Assembly: GCF_036711975.1 (NCBI RefSeq)
Contig: NC_091966.1
Coordinates: 12,407,501 to 12,471,500 of the forward strand
Origin: Onthophagus taurus
Taxonomy: Eukaryota; Arthropoda; Insecta; Coleoptera; Scarabaeidae
Length of the DNA: 64,000 nucleotides
Direction of reading: 5' to 3'
The notes under the pieces were generated by a model. The model made no database searches. It saw only the letters and a program-made list of their open reading frames with translations, and had not been told where the DNA came from. Below are positions 11,481-32,000 of this stretch, piece after piece (positions within the stretch are counted from its first letter, which is position 1; each line of letters opens with the position of its first letter). The translations under genes and the position numbers were made by a program.

Positions 11481-12746
11481 CAAGAAGTTTGTCTTTAAGG
11501 TAGATTTTAAGTTGGTCGTTTTTCTCCTGTTGTTTAGGTGGAAGCACATCTTGGTCGCATTCGGCTGCAATCTCCAATCGCAGAAATATCTCCCCAGGGT
11601 AGCCAGGTCAGTTAGTAAAATTTGCTCAGTAGTCTCCTATTCTTTATGGTTTGTAGCAACTGCCCAGTAGTGTGCGTATCAGAATTTCTTTGATTGTGAG
11701 AAGACGAAAAAGATTTCCATACATGCCAAGTGATACAACTGCTGCAGTAGATGACCACGTCATGGTGAAGAGTGTACCACAGCATCAGACCACACACAAT
11801 TACTGTCGTGCAGCAGATCTATCACTTTTTTATTTCAGTTTTCTTTTTGAGTAGCCGAAAATTGAGAAATATATAAAATAGGACGTTTTTCCACTTCCGC
11901 CACGAGCAAAAAGTTAAGTTGCTGGTCATGTATCCTGCTGGAACACTTAGAACTGGAAACTAAAATCACTTGACGACATGCGAGTCGACTGGTGTCTGGT
12001 CGCCGTGAGTGGCGTCAAATTTGATTACATAGGAAATGACTCAAAGTGAACTGGTTAGTAATGCGCCTCACTGAGCTCTTTTTCAGTATTGGTATGAAAA
12101 CGGCAATAAAGCGCATAACTTTTCTTGGATGAGCAAATATGTCTGGAACTTACAACTTACAACAAAAAACAAAAATGCTTGGATGACGACGGAAGTTTTT
12201 AAAACTTAGTTTTTGGCAAATTCGTTACAAAGATCTCAATTTACATAAAATGGTTTAGACTAAAATTGTCTAATTCTAATATTGTTAGTAACTCTGAGAA
12301 GCATAGTGTCCCTTATTTAATACTTTTAAAGAGTTCTTTCAGGTAGAAGTGGTCTCCCAAATCCAGTTAGACGCACGCAATGGTCGATTCTTCGTGAACG
12401 TTAAACGTTGGATCCTTCTAAATGTTATTGGCATAATCTTAAATGTTTAATGATATCTTTCGAATATAAACTTTTTATTTCTTTGAATAAAACCACATTT
12501 TGTAAAGATTTTACGGCGATATTTTTTTCGAAATAATTTTATTGATTCCCCGACATTGTTTCCGTCCCTTTCGTTCAAATTCGACCAATACGATTGGGTA
12601 AAGTTAACCGTCAGTATTACGCGTCGTTCTTCGTACTGTCGTTGTGCTGATCGTAGTTTACGCGTATTACGATTAATACAAACGACAAATTGTTTTAAAT
12701 AAATACAAAGAGCTATTGATCACTATTGATAACGTGATTGTTAAAA
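11481..12746. other. Intergenic, 5' flank of the BED-BESS gene
   Basis: No gene or element recognised. Short open frames at 11467-11854 are on both strands and carry no motif. The 200 bp before 12747 is the likely promoter and 5' UTR region of the next gene, but no core element is clear. Confidence 0.4.
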
Positions 12747-13515
12747 ATGCGTCAACGTTCTAGCACTATCTGGAAGTATTTCGATTTGGTTAAAACAAAT
12801 ACAACGGAGGATAATGTTTACGGCGAATGCAGACATTGTTCGAAAACGTTTGATACTCGAAATACAACCAGCATGTTTTTACATTTAAAAGCGAAACATG
12901 AAGTCGAATACCTCAAAGCTTTAAATGACCGTAAGAGCAATCCTATACGAAGAAACAAACGGCATTACGTGTAAGTATTGATAATTATTTGTGGTTTTAT
13001 TGGAAAAAAAAAGATTTTTTAGCGCAAAATATCGAAAAGCCCTACCTGAAAAAGAAAAGAATGTTGAAGCAGAGGTAATCTTGACAAAGGAAGAGCCAAT
13101 GATATTTTGTGAAGCTGAACTTCCCATTAATACTATCAATAATATTTCTAGTAATAATGGTAACAAATTAACTGAAGTTTGTCGTTCATCTCCTGTTCAG
13201 TTACGTTTATCTGATAATAATTGTGATCAAGCTAATAGTAATAATATAAGTAAAAATGAACTTGATGCAAATAAATCTTGCAAACACAACGAGGTAAATA
13301 ATATTTTGCCTGGTATGTCATTGGATTTAAGATTTATAAAAGAAAACATTTTGAATAAAAATAATTATTTCTTCTTGTCTGTTGCGGCTGAACTCGATCT
13401 TTTACCAGACGACGCTAAAGATTTAATTAAAACTGCAATTTGGCGAATTATTTATGAAGTTAAACAAGCAAGAAGATCTAACATCCAATTATCATTATCT
13501 AACTTATTGAAATAA
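12747..13515 (+). CDS. BED zinc finger protein with C-terminal BESS motif (BEAF-32-like architecture)
   Basis: Two coding exons (12747-12970 and 13023-13515) around a 52-bp intron give 238 aa. The start is the ATG at 12747 (MRQRSSTIWKYFDLV). Residues about 7-55 form a BED finger with CRHC and the HLKAKH pair. A low-complexity, Asn-rich linker follows. Residues about 170-238 carry a BESS-like motif (YFFLSVAAELDLLP, then KTAIWRIIYEVK). BED plus BESS is the layout of the Drosophila boundary protein BEAF-32, so a nuclear DNA-binding or architectural role is likely. The chance that the finger came from a hAT-type transposase cannot be excluded, but no transposase domain follows. Its C-terminal 63 residues match DM9 gene A at about 43 positions by eye. 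Confidence 0.8.
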
Positions 13516-13808
13516 ATGTACTTAGTATTAATGTTAAAATGATTTTATTAAAGCTTTTTGACAAAAATTTTTTGATATTTAAATTTTAGAAACTTTAAAC
13601 CTAATTTGTAATTAATTTTTTAAAACGTTTACATTTTCGCAAAAAATCATAAGCAATGGTACGCATAACACTACGCATCAGTTCCTCTATTAACAGTATC
13701 TAACTAGTCTTCTATTAGCAATATTATTTTTCTGTAAGCAATATCTAATCTTCTGCAATCAGGAAATAATTTTCAGAAAGCAGTATCTAATTTTGTGTTG
13801 GCAATATA

Positions 13809-14218
13809 CAGAATGATTTGTAACATACGGAACAGACTAAAAAGGTAGGTACATACTAGGGGTCAAACTGAAAAGATTTGCTTAATAATGTTTTGTTAAA
13901 AACTTAATAGTTACATAGATATCGCATGTTAATTTTTTAAATAATTTAAAGTTCATTTTTGAGAACTGCTGATATTCAGTAAAGAACAATAAAAATATTT
14001 ATCAGTCATCCTTATTTTTGAAGGAGCTGTAAATGTAGACAATTTATTGTTTCAGTAGTTTTATTATTTTAGATAATACGTAATTTGTTAAAAGTAATGA
14101 TAGATGGTCTATATCTTTGTGATTATTAAGTTATGGTCAAAACATTATTAAGAAAATATCTTCAATTTGGCCCTTAGTACCTACCTTTTTAGTCTGCTCC
14201 GTATGTTATAAAACTCTG
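13809..14218. mobile_element. Palindromic element, CAGAATGATTT ends, copy 2
   Basis: The left end reads CAGAATGATTTGTAACATAC and the right end is its diverged inverse, closing at 14218 with TA on both sides. The following 25 bp (GACTAAAAAGGTAGGTAC) are mirrored exactly near 14174-14195. It is about 410 bp with no ORF. The surrounding 13690-13800 and 14219-14250 hold degenerate repeats of CTGTAAGCAGTATCTAA. Confidence 0.7.
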
Positions 14219-14828
14219 TATAGTTTTCTGTAAGCAGTATCTAAACTTGAACACAGCAAAATAACCAAAAATTGAATTTTTATTATATCTGACTCTTGTT
14301 TAATCACATTTCAATTGTTGCGGTGTATTATAATTCGTTTTCTTTTACGCATTGCGAAGAGAAAGATCCAGAACGTGCAAAACCTCAAAATAATGAGAAA
14401 ATAATTCAACAATAATACAAGCATCCGTCACAGAGGATTGATTATTCATCATGGAGATCGGAATGCCGTAATTATCACTTCATTCAAGTATTATTTTTTC
14501 TATATTTATTCTTGACGTTTGATTTCTTTTAATCAAACGCAATAAGTTTTCTTTCACAATTGATAATCTGGTTAGCTTTATTACTAATTTCCCGAATTTT
14601 TTACTTTTCATAACAATTCCATTTTTGTTTAATTGGCAAATATTTCATCTATGCTATTGAATTGGAGTTTGACAAAGTAATTTCAATACTTTAGAATAAC
14701 GTTTAGATTCGAGTGATTTGGTTTTATATCATTCAAATCTAAACCAGTTAACAAAGTAGCTTATACTATATTAGACATATGTACTTACTGTAGTAGGGAC
14801 ACCCACCCTGCTATTCTAGGGTCTGACA
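14219..14828. other. Intergenic, nothing recognised
   Basis: AT-rich sequence without a convincing ORF or repeat, apart from a small inverted pair around 14709 and 14737 (TCGAGTGATTTGG/ATTCAAATCTAAACC type). Confidence 0.4.
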
Positions 14829-15315
14829 ATGGCAAATAGCTTTCCAACAAACATGCTAACAATGTGGAACACGAAATACGTTTTGAACCTAGAAAAGGGA
14901 CAGAAAGGTGTATCGATAAACATTTTCACGGACAATCGGGCCGCCCTAAAGGCAATTCAGGTCTACACGTGTGACACTGCACTGATCAGAGAGTGTACCA
15001 GTAACCTGAGAGAACTCGCTAGGAGTAATGATGTTACTCTATGGTGGGTTCCAGATCACAAAGACATTGAGGGCAATGAAAAGGCGGACAAGTTAGCCAA
15101 AGAGGCATCTTTGGCTAACTAGAACTAAAAAGAACGCCCTACATTGTACCCCAACCGACATAAAGAAACAAAACCTTAGGGCAATACTGAGGTTCATAAA
15201 GGACCTGCATTTGCCCTAAACTTTTGGAGGGCTTAAGTTACTATAGATCTTATAGGTCGCGGTGACAAAGGGCTGCTCCCCTCAGCTCGGCAGCAATAAT
15301 AATAATCACAGCAAA
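14829..15315 (+). mobile_element. 5'-truncated LINE: RNase H domain and 3' end
   Basis: The 97-aa frame at 14829-15122 is an RNase H domain (INIFTDNRAALKAI; LRELARSNDVTLWWVPDHK; IEGNEKADKLAKEAS), as in Jockey/R1-superfamily LINEs. The frame then decays. The 3' end has a short AATAATAATAAT tail near 15297-15308. No RT is present on the 5' side, so it is a truncated insertion. Confidence 0.8.
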
Positions 15316-15686
15316 TGTCAAAAATTTCTAGAAATACTCAAGAAATACAGCGAAAGCTACTCGAGTAGCTTTCGCTTTAGAATACCTAGATCTAGGTATT
15401 CTAAAAAATAATGTTATACTCCAATAATGTTTAAAATTCAAGTGCTGCAAAAAGAAACATCAGGCTAGGTAAATCAGTTGAATATTATCTAGAAACAGTT
15501 TGAAATATTTCCAGATCCTTCCAGGATTCCAGAAACCCTTCAAAATTAACCTAAAGATTTTGAAGGATTATTAGAAATCTTTGCAAATATGATGCATTTT
15601 AAAGTCAGTTTATAATTCATTCTTTATAAGTCAGTTAATATTTGAAAATCCTAAATAGACTTTCAATATCTCAGGAAATGGATATA
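15316..15686. other. Intergenic, nothing recognised
   Basis: AT-rich, with a local inverted repeat at 15352-15402 (CGAAAGCTACTCGAGTAGCTTTCG and CCTAGATCTAGG type hairpins). No gene. Confidence 0.4.
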
Positions 15687-15855
15687 CAGTCGATTCCGCT
15701 TAATTGGGACACATCGGGAAGTATTGGGACCGAGCCATTTTGTCCCAATAAAGCGGCTGTCCCTATAAACCGAAGTATGCATAAATTAAAGTTTCTATTT
15801 CGTTCTTTGAAATTTGTCCCGGTTAACCGGTGTCTCAATTAAGCGGAGTCGACTG
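15687..15855. mobile_element. Pogo/Tigger-like MITE
   Basis: A 169-bp unit flanked by TA on both sides. Its inverted ends of about 26 bp begin CAGTCGAYTCCGCTTAATTG. The TA target and CAGTCGACTC start fit Tc1/mariner-pogo-type MITEs. A diverged relative lies at about 53950-54115. Confidence 0.75.
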
Positions 15856-16221
15856 TATATCTCAAAAATATCTGAAAAACACAATATAAGTTGATTTTCT
15901 TATAAATAATATTATTTCATTGGCAATAAGAGATTGAAATTAAACAATAACCTATTTAAACCGGTCGTTTCGTGAACCTTTGATACCTTTAATGCGGTAG
16001 AGGATATGGATCCTTCACGTTGCACACAATACTTCTGATTTATGAACTGCCTAAAACCGTATAATTTGAAAAAAACGTTTCAGTTATTTTGACACATGAT
16101 AATTAATGAATAAATTATCTCAATTTAAAGTAATGTGATCTTTTGAGAACGAACAATTATCTTCAGCCTCAATTGTATTAAACTTCCAAGCGAGCTTTCT
16201 CTTTGTTACAGAGAGTCGTAA

Positions 16222-16293
16222 GCGATGGTGGTGTAATGGTCAGCATAGTTGCCTTCCAAGCAGTTGATCCGGGTTCGATTCCCGGCCATCGCA
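16222..16293 (+). tRNA. tRNA-Gly (anticodon TCC)
   Basis: A 72-nt cloverleaf. The acceptor stem GCGATGG (16222-16228) pairs with CCATCGC (16286-16292), followed by discriminator A. The anticodon loop CTTCCAA holds TCC, which reads GGA/GGG. The internal B box GGTTCGATTCC and an A-box-like TGGTGTAATGG are intact. A T-run follows at about 16300, fitting Pol III termination. No CCA is encoded, as usual in eukaryotes. Confidence 0.95.
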
Positions 16294-16402
16294 TTACTAT
16301 TTTTACTGTAACATTTTAGGGAATTTGTTTATTTTTAAAATGTAACCTCAAAGAGTTACAATATAAAGATAATTTTGTATTTTCATAGATTCATTATTTA
16401 TA

Positions 16403-16807
16403 TTAACTGGAGTGTCTTACACAGAGCTTCTTTGCATTGTTATAGATATCAAACAAAAATATAGGGAAGGAATGTGTAATTCTAAATAGGTAAGTAAGAA
16501 ACAAGGATGGACATAAGTCTCCTACTTGTTGTGCAACGAAATCAACTTGCGGTGGTAAGGTAACAGGAGGCAAAAAACTAAATTCTTGCAGATCAAGATT
16601 TAGTTGTAATGTATAGTGTGGTGAATATAGTTGTGGAATTATAACACCAAAAAACAAGTTGTGGCGATCTAAACTACGTTTATTTAGGATCTCCTTACGC
16701 GGCATTAAGTCATACTTTAGAACACGAATATCATTATGACAGGTTTCAGTAATGGAAGTACTCTGCGTAGGTACTCTGTTAGTGGTGTAAATGAGGGGAA
16801 ACGACAC
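16403..16807 (-). CDS. Unrecognised 134-aa ORF
   Basis: An uninterrupted minus-strand frame between the tRNA and the 3' end of E(z). It has no motif I know: moderately hydrophobic, with a Pro/Leu-rich middle (FSFLPPVTLPPQ). It could be the last exon of an unseen gene, transposon debris or chance. No splice partner was found upstream on the same strand. Confidence 0.2.
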   Translation of the reverse strand: MSFPLIYTTNRVPTQSTSITETCHNDIRVLKYDLMPRKEILNKRSLDRHNLFFGVIIPQLYSPHYTLQLNLDLQEFSFLPPVTLPPQVDFVAQQVGDLCPSLFLTYLFRITHSFPIFLFDIYNNAKKLCVRHSS

Positions 16808-17092
16808 AAACTCCTATTCAGTCACTGTGATTATGTTTCACTTTGGAACGCCATTAACTGGTCCAGTGTGCAGTTTGAGAATGAAATAACTTATTAAATA
16901 TTATGATCATTTGGCTCAAATATAATATACATAGGTGATAATATGGAAATTTTACTGGAAACAGAATAAAAAAATTAAATTCTAAAAGTTGTTTAATAAT
17001 TACTCCTATTAAAACAGTTTGCTATATTTTGCTTATTACTGTTCTAGGAATGTATTTAAAACAATTAAAAAAAGTTAAAAAAGTAAAATCAA

Positions 17093-24803
<7,711 letters not shown>

Positions 24804-25399
24804 TATTGCGAAGAACAAGGAAAAATGTCTGTATTTTTGCCGCTTTTTAAATGCAATTTGTTCGCGTGGGGATTGGAAATATTGAACTGTCAACACAAGA
24901 ACTGTCTATTTATATGTACATAACCTCACTTATTTTTTGTAGATTCCTGTATTTTATATTTCAGTAAAGAAAAAACTAATTGTACAAGTTGTACAAACGT
25001 TTTTTAATTGAATAATTAGACAGTAAGTTGTATTAATTTTTAATTGTACACTGGTCTTTTCCATTTATTTCCTGTATTATTAAGTTTTAATAAAATTAAT
25101 AGATACAATCGACGGGAAAAAGATGGCGCTAGTTTGAAGTTTAAAATTTAAAATTTATTATTCGAATTTTATTATTTACTTTTTTGTATTAAATTTATAT
25201 AACTTAACGTCTTAACCCATTTGTATCATAAGCTCAGATATGCGCTGATTTACTACTTTTATAATTATTTATTTATTTATCGTTGTGTTAATGTGTTATA
25301 GGATCCTTTTTTATCAACATATGTATATGTTAGCCTTTTTCTAATTTCTAAACATTCATTAACTGTTTTCATAGTTAACATATTATAGCTGGAAAGGTG
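24804..25399. promoter_or_regulatory. E(z) 5' flank
   Basis: AT-rich region upstream of the E(z) start codon and downstream of SPEF2, the obvious place for the E(z) promoter. No TATA box or initiator could be singled out, so this is positional only. Confidence 0.35.
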
Positions 25400-25880
25400 T
25401 TTTCGTTATTTTCATCACTGTCACTGTATTCTTGATTATCATCATTTAGCTATGTCTTCTTCTGTAAGTTCAGAACCATGTCAATTAAGTAGCTCTTCAA
25501 TATCTGACAGTAGCCTGGACATCATTCTGTAAATTCTCATCATCATGCTATGATGTGACAACGTTTAGCCAGATTTTCCTCCAGCAACCAATTCAATACT
25601 TTGTATATAGTCAGCAATGTTGTAATTTTTCCAACATTGTGGTAAAGTTAGGTCAGTATCACTAGAAAAGGAAGATAAGTTGTATTACCTCTAAAACGCA
25701 GGTGGTTCCTTTTTATCTCTATTTATTTCTCTAATGGTTTGCTGATAAATCCCCCGAAGCATTTGAACAAAACAGAAAAGTAAGGCGGTCTTTAGCCACC
25801 TTAAAACCAGTATTCCAAAGAATTCCGGTCTCATCTGCATTCTGGATACAGCTTTTCTGCCACATGACCGGCGAAATCAG
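25400..25880 (-). mobile_element. Pogo/Tigger (DDE_1) transposase fragment
   Basis: The minus strand gives QNADETGILWNTGFKVAKDR, then LTFLFCSNASGD (second catalytic Asp block of pogo/jerky-type transposases). Further on come TLPQCWKNYNIADYIQSIEL and, in a shifted frame, GSELTEEDIA, as in the C-terminus of that family. Stops break the frame. A CTAGAACTAACACTAG repeat sits at its edge (25890-25920). Confidence 0.65.
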
Positions 25881-26019
25881 ACTCTCTTAACACTATCACT
25901 AGAACTAACACTAGACCTAGAGCAATGCAAAAAAATGCCAAGAAATTCAAATCAATTTATTTTTTATTAATCTCTTTAAACTCATATTTTTTCAAAATTC
26001 AAAATGACATAATATTTAT

Positions 26020-29000
26020 TCAAACATCACCTAACAAATTCCGAATAACCACCCTCGGATTAATAATTTTAAACTTTTGCGTACACTCCATGAGTTCTTC
26101 AAATTGGATGCTATTTAAAAATTCGTGCATCAAAACGATATCGTCAAATTCTGGATTTTTAAGTTCCTCATACACATTCTCAAGTTTTTGACGAAATGTG
26201 ATTTCGCCAACGTTTTCAACGATAGCGCGCCAAGGCATGGTGGCCATTAATACCGTAAATATATGGTCGTAAAGTAAGTAGTACACCAACGGCGGATTTT
26301 TGTACGCCTCGTGACCTATTTCTCCATAATTCGTAAATTCATCTTGATAAAATTCGCCTTCGTGTTCACTGTCAAAATAATCAACGGGCCCGTATCGTTT
26401 GATTAAGCGATCTAAGTATTCCATACTTTCTGAAAAAATTCCAACATTTGGTGGAGGTTGTTGATTGGGATCATCGGGATCTATGATATCAGTTACAATA
26501 CAACTATCGCATTCATGCACGGTTGTGTCTATAAGTGATATAATAATATCAGTAGCTATATCATGTTTTTCCTTCTCTTGTAATTCAAACAGTAATTCCT
26601 CTTCGAGTTGTTGACGTTTGCGTTCGCGTAGTGTTTCAACAAATTCCTGGCCGATTTCCATTTGATGGCAAACTAGTTTTCCAATCGAAAGAGCTAAAGC
26701 TTTAGCTACCCCTTCTATTGTTGTTGCTCCTTTACAAAAACCCAATAACAGTGCTGTATAATTTACTGTTTCTGCATCTAATGCATATATTCGAAACAAA
26801 ATCTGAAACAATTTATTAAATTTAAAATAACGAAATTGTTGTAACTTTTGCTCAGAGTTCTCTTAAAAACTTAAAAAACAGTTTCAAAATTTATTTTTGA
26901 GATATAATTGCAAAAAGAAAAGACTAAATAAAAATACAATAAGAACAATTACTTTTCTGTAATTGCAATGTAGTGTTAGCAAATTGCTTTTCTGGTTAAA
27001 TTTTCCACACGGGCGTCAAGGTTCAGTGGATTTTAAATAGTTTTAACCTACTTTTTCAGCTACACCTAGAAATGGATCATTCTGGCCTAAATCAAGATCG
27101 ATACTGCAGAAAACGTTACTGTTCCTTTACAAGGTGCCCAAAAGAATGAGGTGTTAGGCCTGGAGATCATGAATAGCTTTTACTTTGCTAGGTAAAATGA
27201 TTAACTATATTAAATGTTTACTGGTAAACCTATATGTTAACGCTTCTATAACAATCCTTAACAATTTCTAGGCAAAATGGGGAAGGTGGTGTTAAGCATG
27301 AAAAGCACTTTTATTCAAGAACCATTGCGACGTAACTAGAGAATCTGGAAGAGAAGGCAGAACGAGGAGTACCGATGGGGACAGAAAAGATACATTGTTG
27401 GCATATGCAGATTGACTAGTGGTGGTAGCAACAAAGGCTAAAGAGTTGAAAGGGAATATGAAATCGATGGAGACATACTTTGAGGGGAAGGATTTCGAAG
27501 TGAATGTTGAAAAGACGAAGATTATAAAATTCTCCAAAGATGGGATTCTCCAAGATTGAACAGGGATAAATGGGAATGGCAGAGCGGAAAGGTGGAGGGG
27601 GTAGGAGAATTTTACCTTTAGAGCGGATAATGGTGTGGAGGCTCATATTACGCAGCGAGTTAGAAAGGCAAGTAGATTATTGCGCCAGATATGGAGCTGA
27701 AGGGAACGAATATTTGGAAAAGAATTGTGCAGGCAGAAAATAATGTTTGATGGATTGGGGAGAAGTTTAATAGTGTATGGAGAGGAAATATGGAGGTGGT
27801 AGGAACATAAGATGGTGGAGGAGATCCATGAGGGACTCAGGGATATATACTGAGAGGGGAGTTGAAGCTGGAGGAGTGATGAGGCTGGAAACAGGTAGAA
27901 GGGCGATAAAGTACGAGGATGGGCTGGTGCAGAAGAGCGACTTTAAGATTTTGGGAGAGTATTGGATTGAGATTAAGACAGGTGTGGGAGAGTATGGATG
28001 ACAAGAAGGAAGGTAATATTATATCAGAGTAGAATACTCAACAACGGAAATACGAAGCAGGAGGAGTGAAGGGTCAACGTTGTGGTAGTGGTTGAAGTGT
28101 AATGCAATAATGTGGAAAATATAATGTGTCGTAGATAAAGTATGTACAACACCTAGTAAGAAGGATCCTGGTTTGTGCTCTCTTAGATTTTGATGCGATT
28201 TTTAACGTGAAATCAACGGTAATAGGTTGAACCTGTCAAATACTTGATTGAAGAACTGTTTTTACTTCGGCAATTTTTAGCATACTCTTAGTTTTACTCG
28301 TACCTTCCCGCGTCTCTATTCCGTATGTCATGATAGAACTTATGCAAGTTTTATAAATTCTTATCTTGCTGTCCATTTGCATGTATAGATTGGCCCAAAC
28401 GATCTTTCTTAAGTCTTTTGCTGGATCATGACTGCTGAAGATATCCAGTTCTAGATATTTTAACCGACTAACTTCTTCATTGGCCTTGCCTCTGAGCGCA
28501 AGTTTACATCTAACTGGTTCTGTGGCGAATTTTGTTTTGTTTTATCGATAGATATAGTCATGTCTAGTTGTTGTCTTACTAGATAGAATTAAAGAGCGAT
28601 CATTAATGATTACCTTCCATTTCTGTCATTATTACTATACGCTGTATATGTATATCATCTGTCTTCTATTACTGTATATGTATATAATGCGTAGCATATC
28701 GTACTGACTTTATCGTTGCTCGTTTTACACTCCAAATTCAACCTCTTGTATAATTTTGTCCTTTATCAGGTTAAACAGTATGGTCTTAAGCTGTAAACGA
28801 AGCAGATATAAAAGGGTTTGTTAAATTTTATTAACTTTTCTTTTTGCAGTTTGATAATAAATAATGCGTCTTCTTTGACCTATTTTTGCTGAAACCTTTC
28901 TAAGACCTAGGAACTTTAACGCTTCTGTGCCAATCTTCAAGTATTGCTTCAGTTAGTCTTCCAGCTCTTCTTCACTAATTGTTATTTTCACCGTTGTTTT

Positions 29001-32000
29001 ATAATCTTCTATTTTAGTTGTTTCTTGCGTACTATATAATTGTTGGAAATAACTCCCCCATGTTAGGGACTTTTATTGGTATTTTCTTGTTTCTGAGCAT
29101 TTTCAATATTTTCTTCTGTGCTCCGTATAAGTCATGGTCCATGTTATTAGCAAATTTGTTCCAGTGATCTCTTTTAATGGCCTTGATTTTTGAGTTGATC
29201 CTATATCTACTAATCTCTTGTATGAGCTTGTGCATGTTAGATAGCGTTTCCTTTTTATACTTGCGAGTTCGCTTACTTTTTCACTGAACTAAGGTTTGAT
29301 ATACACAATTTGTGGCATTTATGTTAATTTTAGCTATTCTTGTAGCATCGCAAGCAGCTTGTTATATACAAATTTTAATTTGTTGGCACCAGCTTTCTGC
29401 TTCACATTTGTTTGTTATGTTCTGATTCCATTTCTATGTATATTGATATCATCTTAATCTTGGTGGCTTGTTCCAGGTGGTGTAACCTTGCCTGAAAACC
29501 TTTCTTCATTATTTGGGCTTGAGACTGGATGGGCTACTCGAAAAAAAAACTATCTAAAAAAACTTAAACGCAACAGAATAAAATGGTATTAGGTTGGCAT
29601 ACCTAGGCTAAACAGAAAATGAGTTTTTTCTCTAAAACGAATCATTTGGTACTAAACTGTACTTTTCAAATAATTGAACACCACGAAATAAGTAGACGAA
29701 ATGATACCTCTTGTAATTGAACATATAACTTCAAACTTTATAACTGGTGATATAATTGCTATTAAAATTACATTGGTTACATTCTCTTTAGTGGAAGTAG
29801 ATTATAGATTAAACGAGCATAATCCAGTAAACAATAAAACAAGGGGATCTCTTTTAATTAAAGTAAAAAAGTTTGTTTTGAAGAATAAAAAAATCAAATT
29901 TATTACCTTCTTAATTTTTTTAAATCTATCAAAATCTTGTGGATTAGAGTTATCAAATTCCTTTTCGAACCAAAACCGTATAGAATCGTATTGGTAATCG
30001 TAAACAAATTCCTTTTTATCTTCGTCCAATTCTCGAAATTGTCGTCTCATATCCATAATTTCATCTTCACTTGGAAATTTAATACACAAATTGTACAAAA
30101 TGAAATCTCGCCAATCAACTTTTTCAACGTTTCCATAAAACTCGTGACACAATCGATTCATACCTTTATATGACAATTTTCTCCACAATTCGGGTATTGT
30201 TGGAATTCCGCCATCATCGGGAATAAAAACTATCATATCTTGTAAAACAAATAAAAAAGCTTGTTCTGGAACAATTCCCCTTGGGGCATAATGAATCATT
30301 ATTGTAACCAATTTTGTTAATTGGTCTATAGTAAAGCTATCAGGTTGTTCATATTCTGTTGTAATTTCTGTTGACATAGGCAAAGGATCTTCGAAAAGCA
30401 TTACGTTTGGATCTATATAAAAATCTGGTCCTCGCAAAATTAATTGAGGTTGGATTGAAACTTCTTCTTCAACAGCTCGTGATATAACATCACAACAACT
30501 TTCTACGCTATCCATCTCTTTTTGATAACGTTCTTTAATATCATTATAAAGACCATGAAATGTATTTATACCACATGTGAACATATCCGTAATATCTTCA
30601 TTATACAAAGAGAACAACATATTTAATCGAAGCAATGTTCGAAGTTTTTCGCCCTGTATAACAGCAGTCCATTCACTGAGTAATTTTGGAACTTGTTCGA
30701 GTACTTCAGGAGGGGGATCCGTAAATGTAACTCCTTTATCTTTACCTTTACCTTTACCTTTATCTTTACCTTTATCTTTTCCTTTTCCTTTTCCTCCACC
30801 AGGTTGAACTAAACCGCTATATTTTTTAATTTCTTTTAAACTCATATCTTCGTATGTTAGAGTTTTAGATAAAGCATTTTGAAAATCATCATTAATTGTA
30901 TTTTGGTAAGGTGTTTCGCCTAATTCATAGTCAATATTGGTTAACATTTCTCGAACAAATATCTTATAATTTTCGGCGTTTGGAAAATCCATATAAGCAG
31001 TTAAACAGATTTGATTTAAAAAAACTTTGTCTAAAATTGCACATTGTCCTGGTATTTTCGTTATCATCACCGCATAATAATCGTTTAAAAGTTGCATAGT
31101 ATCGCAACACCTATCAACTTCTAACTGCATAGCTGTTACATAGACGTTTGATAATTCAGAAGCTTGTTTAGCTAACCAATCTTGCAAAATAATATTTATT
31201 CGTTCTTGTTCAGCTTCTTGCATTCTTTGATCGCAAATTTCCCAAAGTTTTTCACGGAACTCGTGAATTTGACAATGTAACTCCGATTTCATTTCGTCGT
31301 CATCTCTTAAATCTTCATCGATCGAATTGTAAATTTTTTGAAAATTGAATACGTGAATTTGTTTATCATCCGGACGAGCTATAAAATCTCTCATGTAACG
31401 ACGTACAAAATCCATGTAAGGAACGACAGTTCGCCAAGTTACGCGCCTTCTAAAGAAAAGCTCTCGAAAATCGTAAACGTAAACTTCTTCGACATTTTCC
31501 CATATTGTTGCTAAACAAATCTAAAAAGATTACATAAATTAATTAAGTAGAGTAGTTGAATTTATAATGTGGTTTTAAAGAAAGTTGAAAATAATAAGGC
31601 GATGTCAGACGATTTAGAAGTTTTTCAGACGATATGGCATAAATAACTCATCATATTTTAATTTTGGGTGATGCAGTATTGCGAATTTAATTAACTGAAA
31701 ACAACTTCGGCTTTGTTTTGGCATAATTGCCAAATTGTTGGTCTGGGTTTCATTCCAATTTTGGTAACTACTGAGCGTCGATTTGATGAAAGAACCAATA
31801 TTTAGGTTAAGAATGCTAAAAACTATTAAATGTTAAGCTTTTGCAGTGTTTTGCAACTACCGTATCTTTTAAATTTAATTTATCACAGATCCTTAGTTAC
31901 ATCTTGATGAAATCCTTTCAATGATATAAATTTAGCAACACCTTTTAAATCGTCTAATATCATTTTCAAGTCAATTAAAAATGTCTTATCTATTAAAAGC

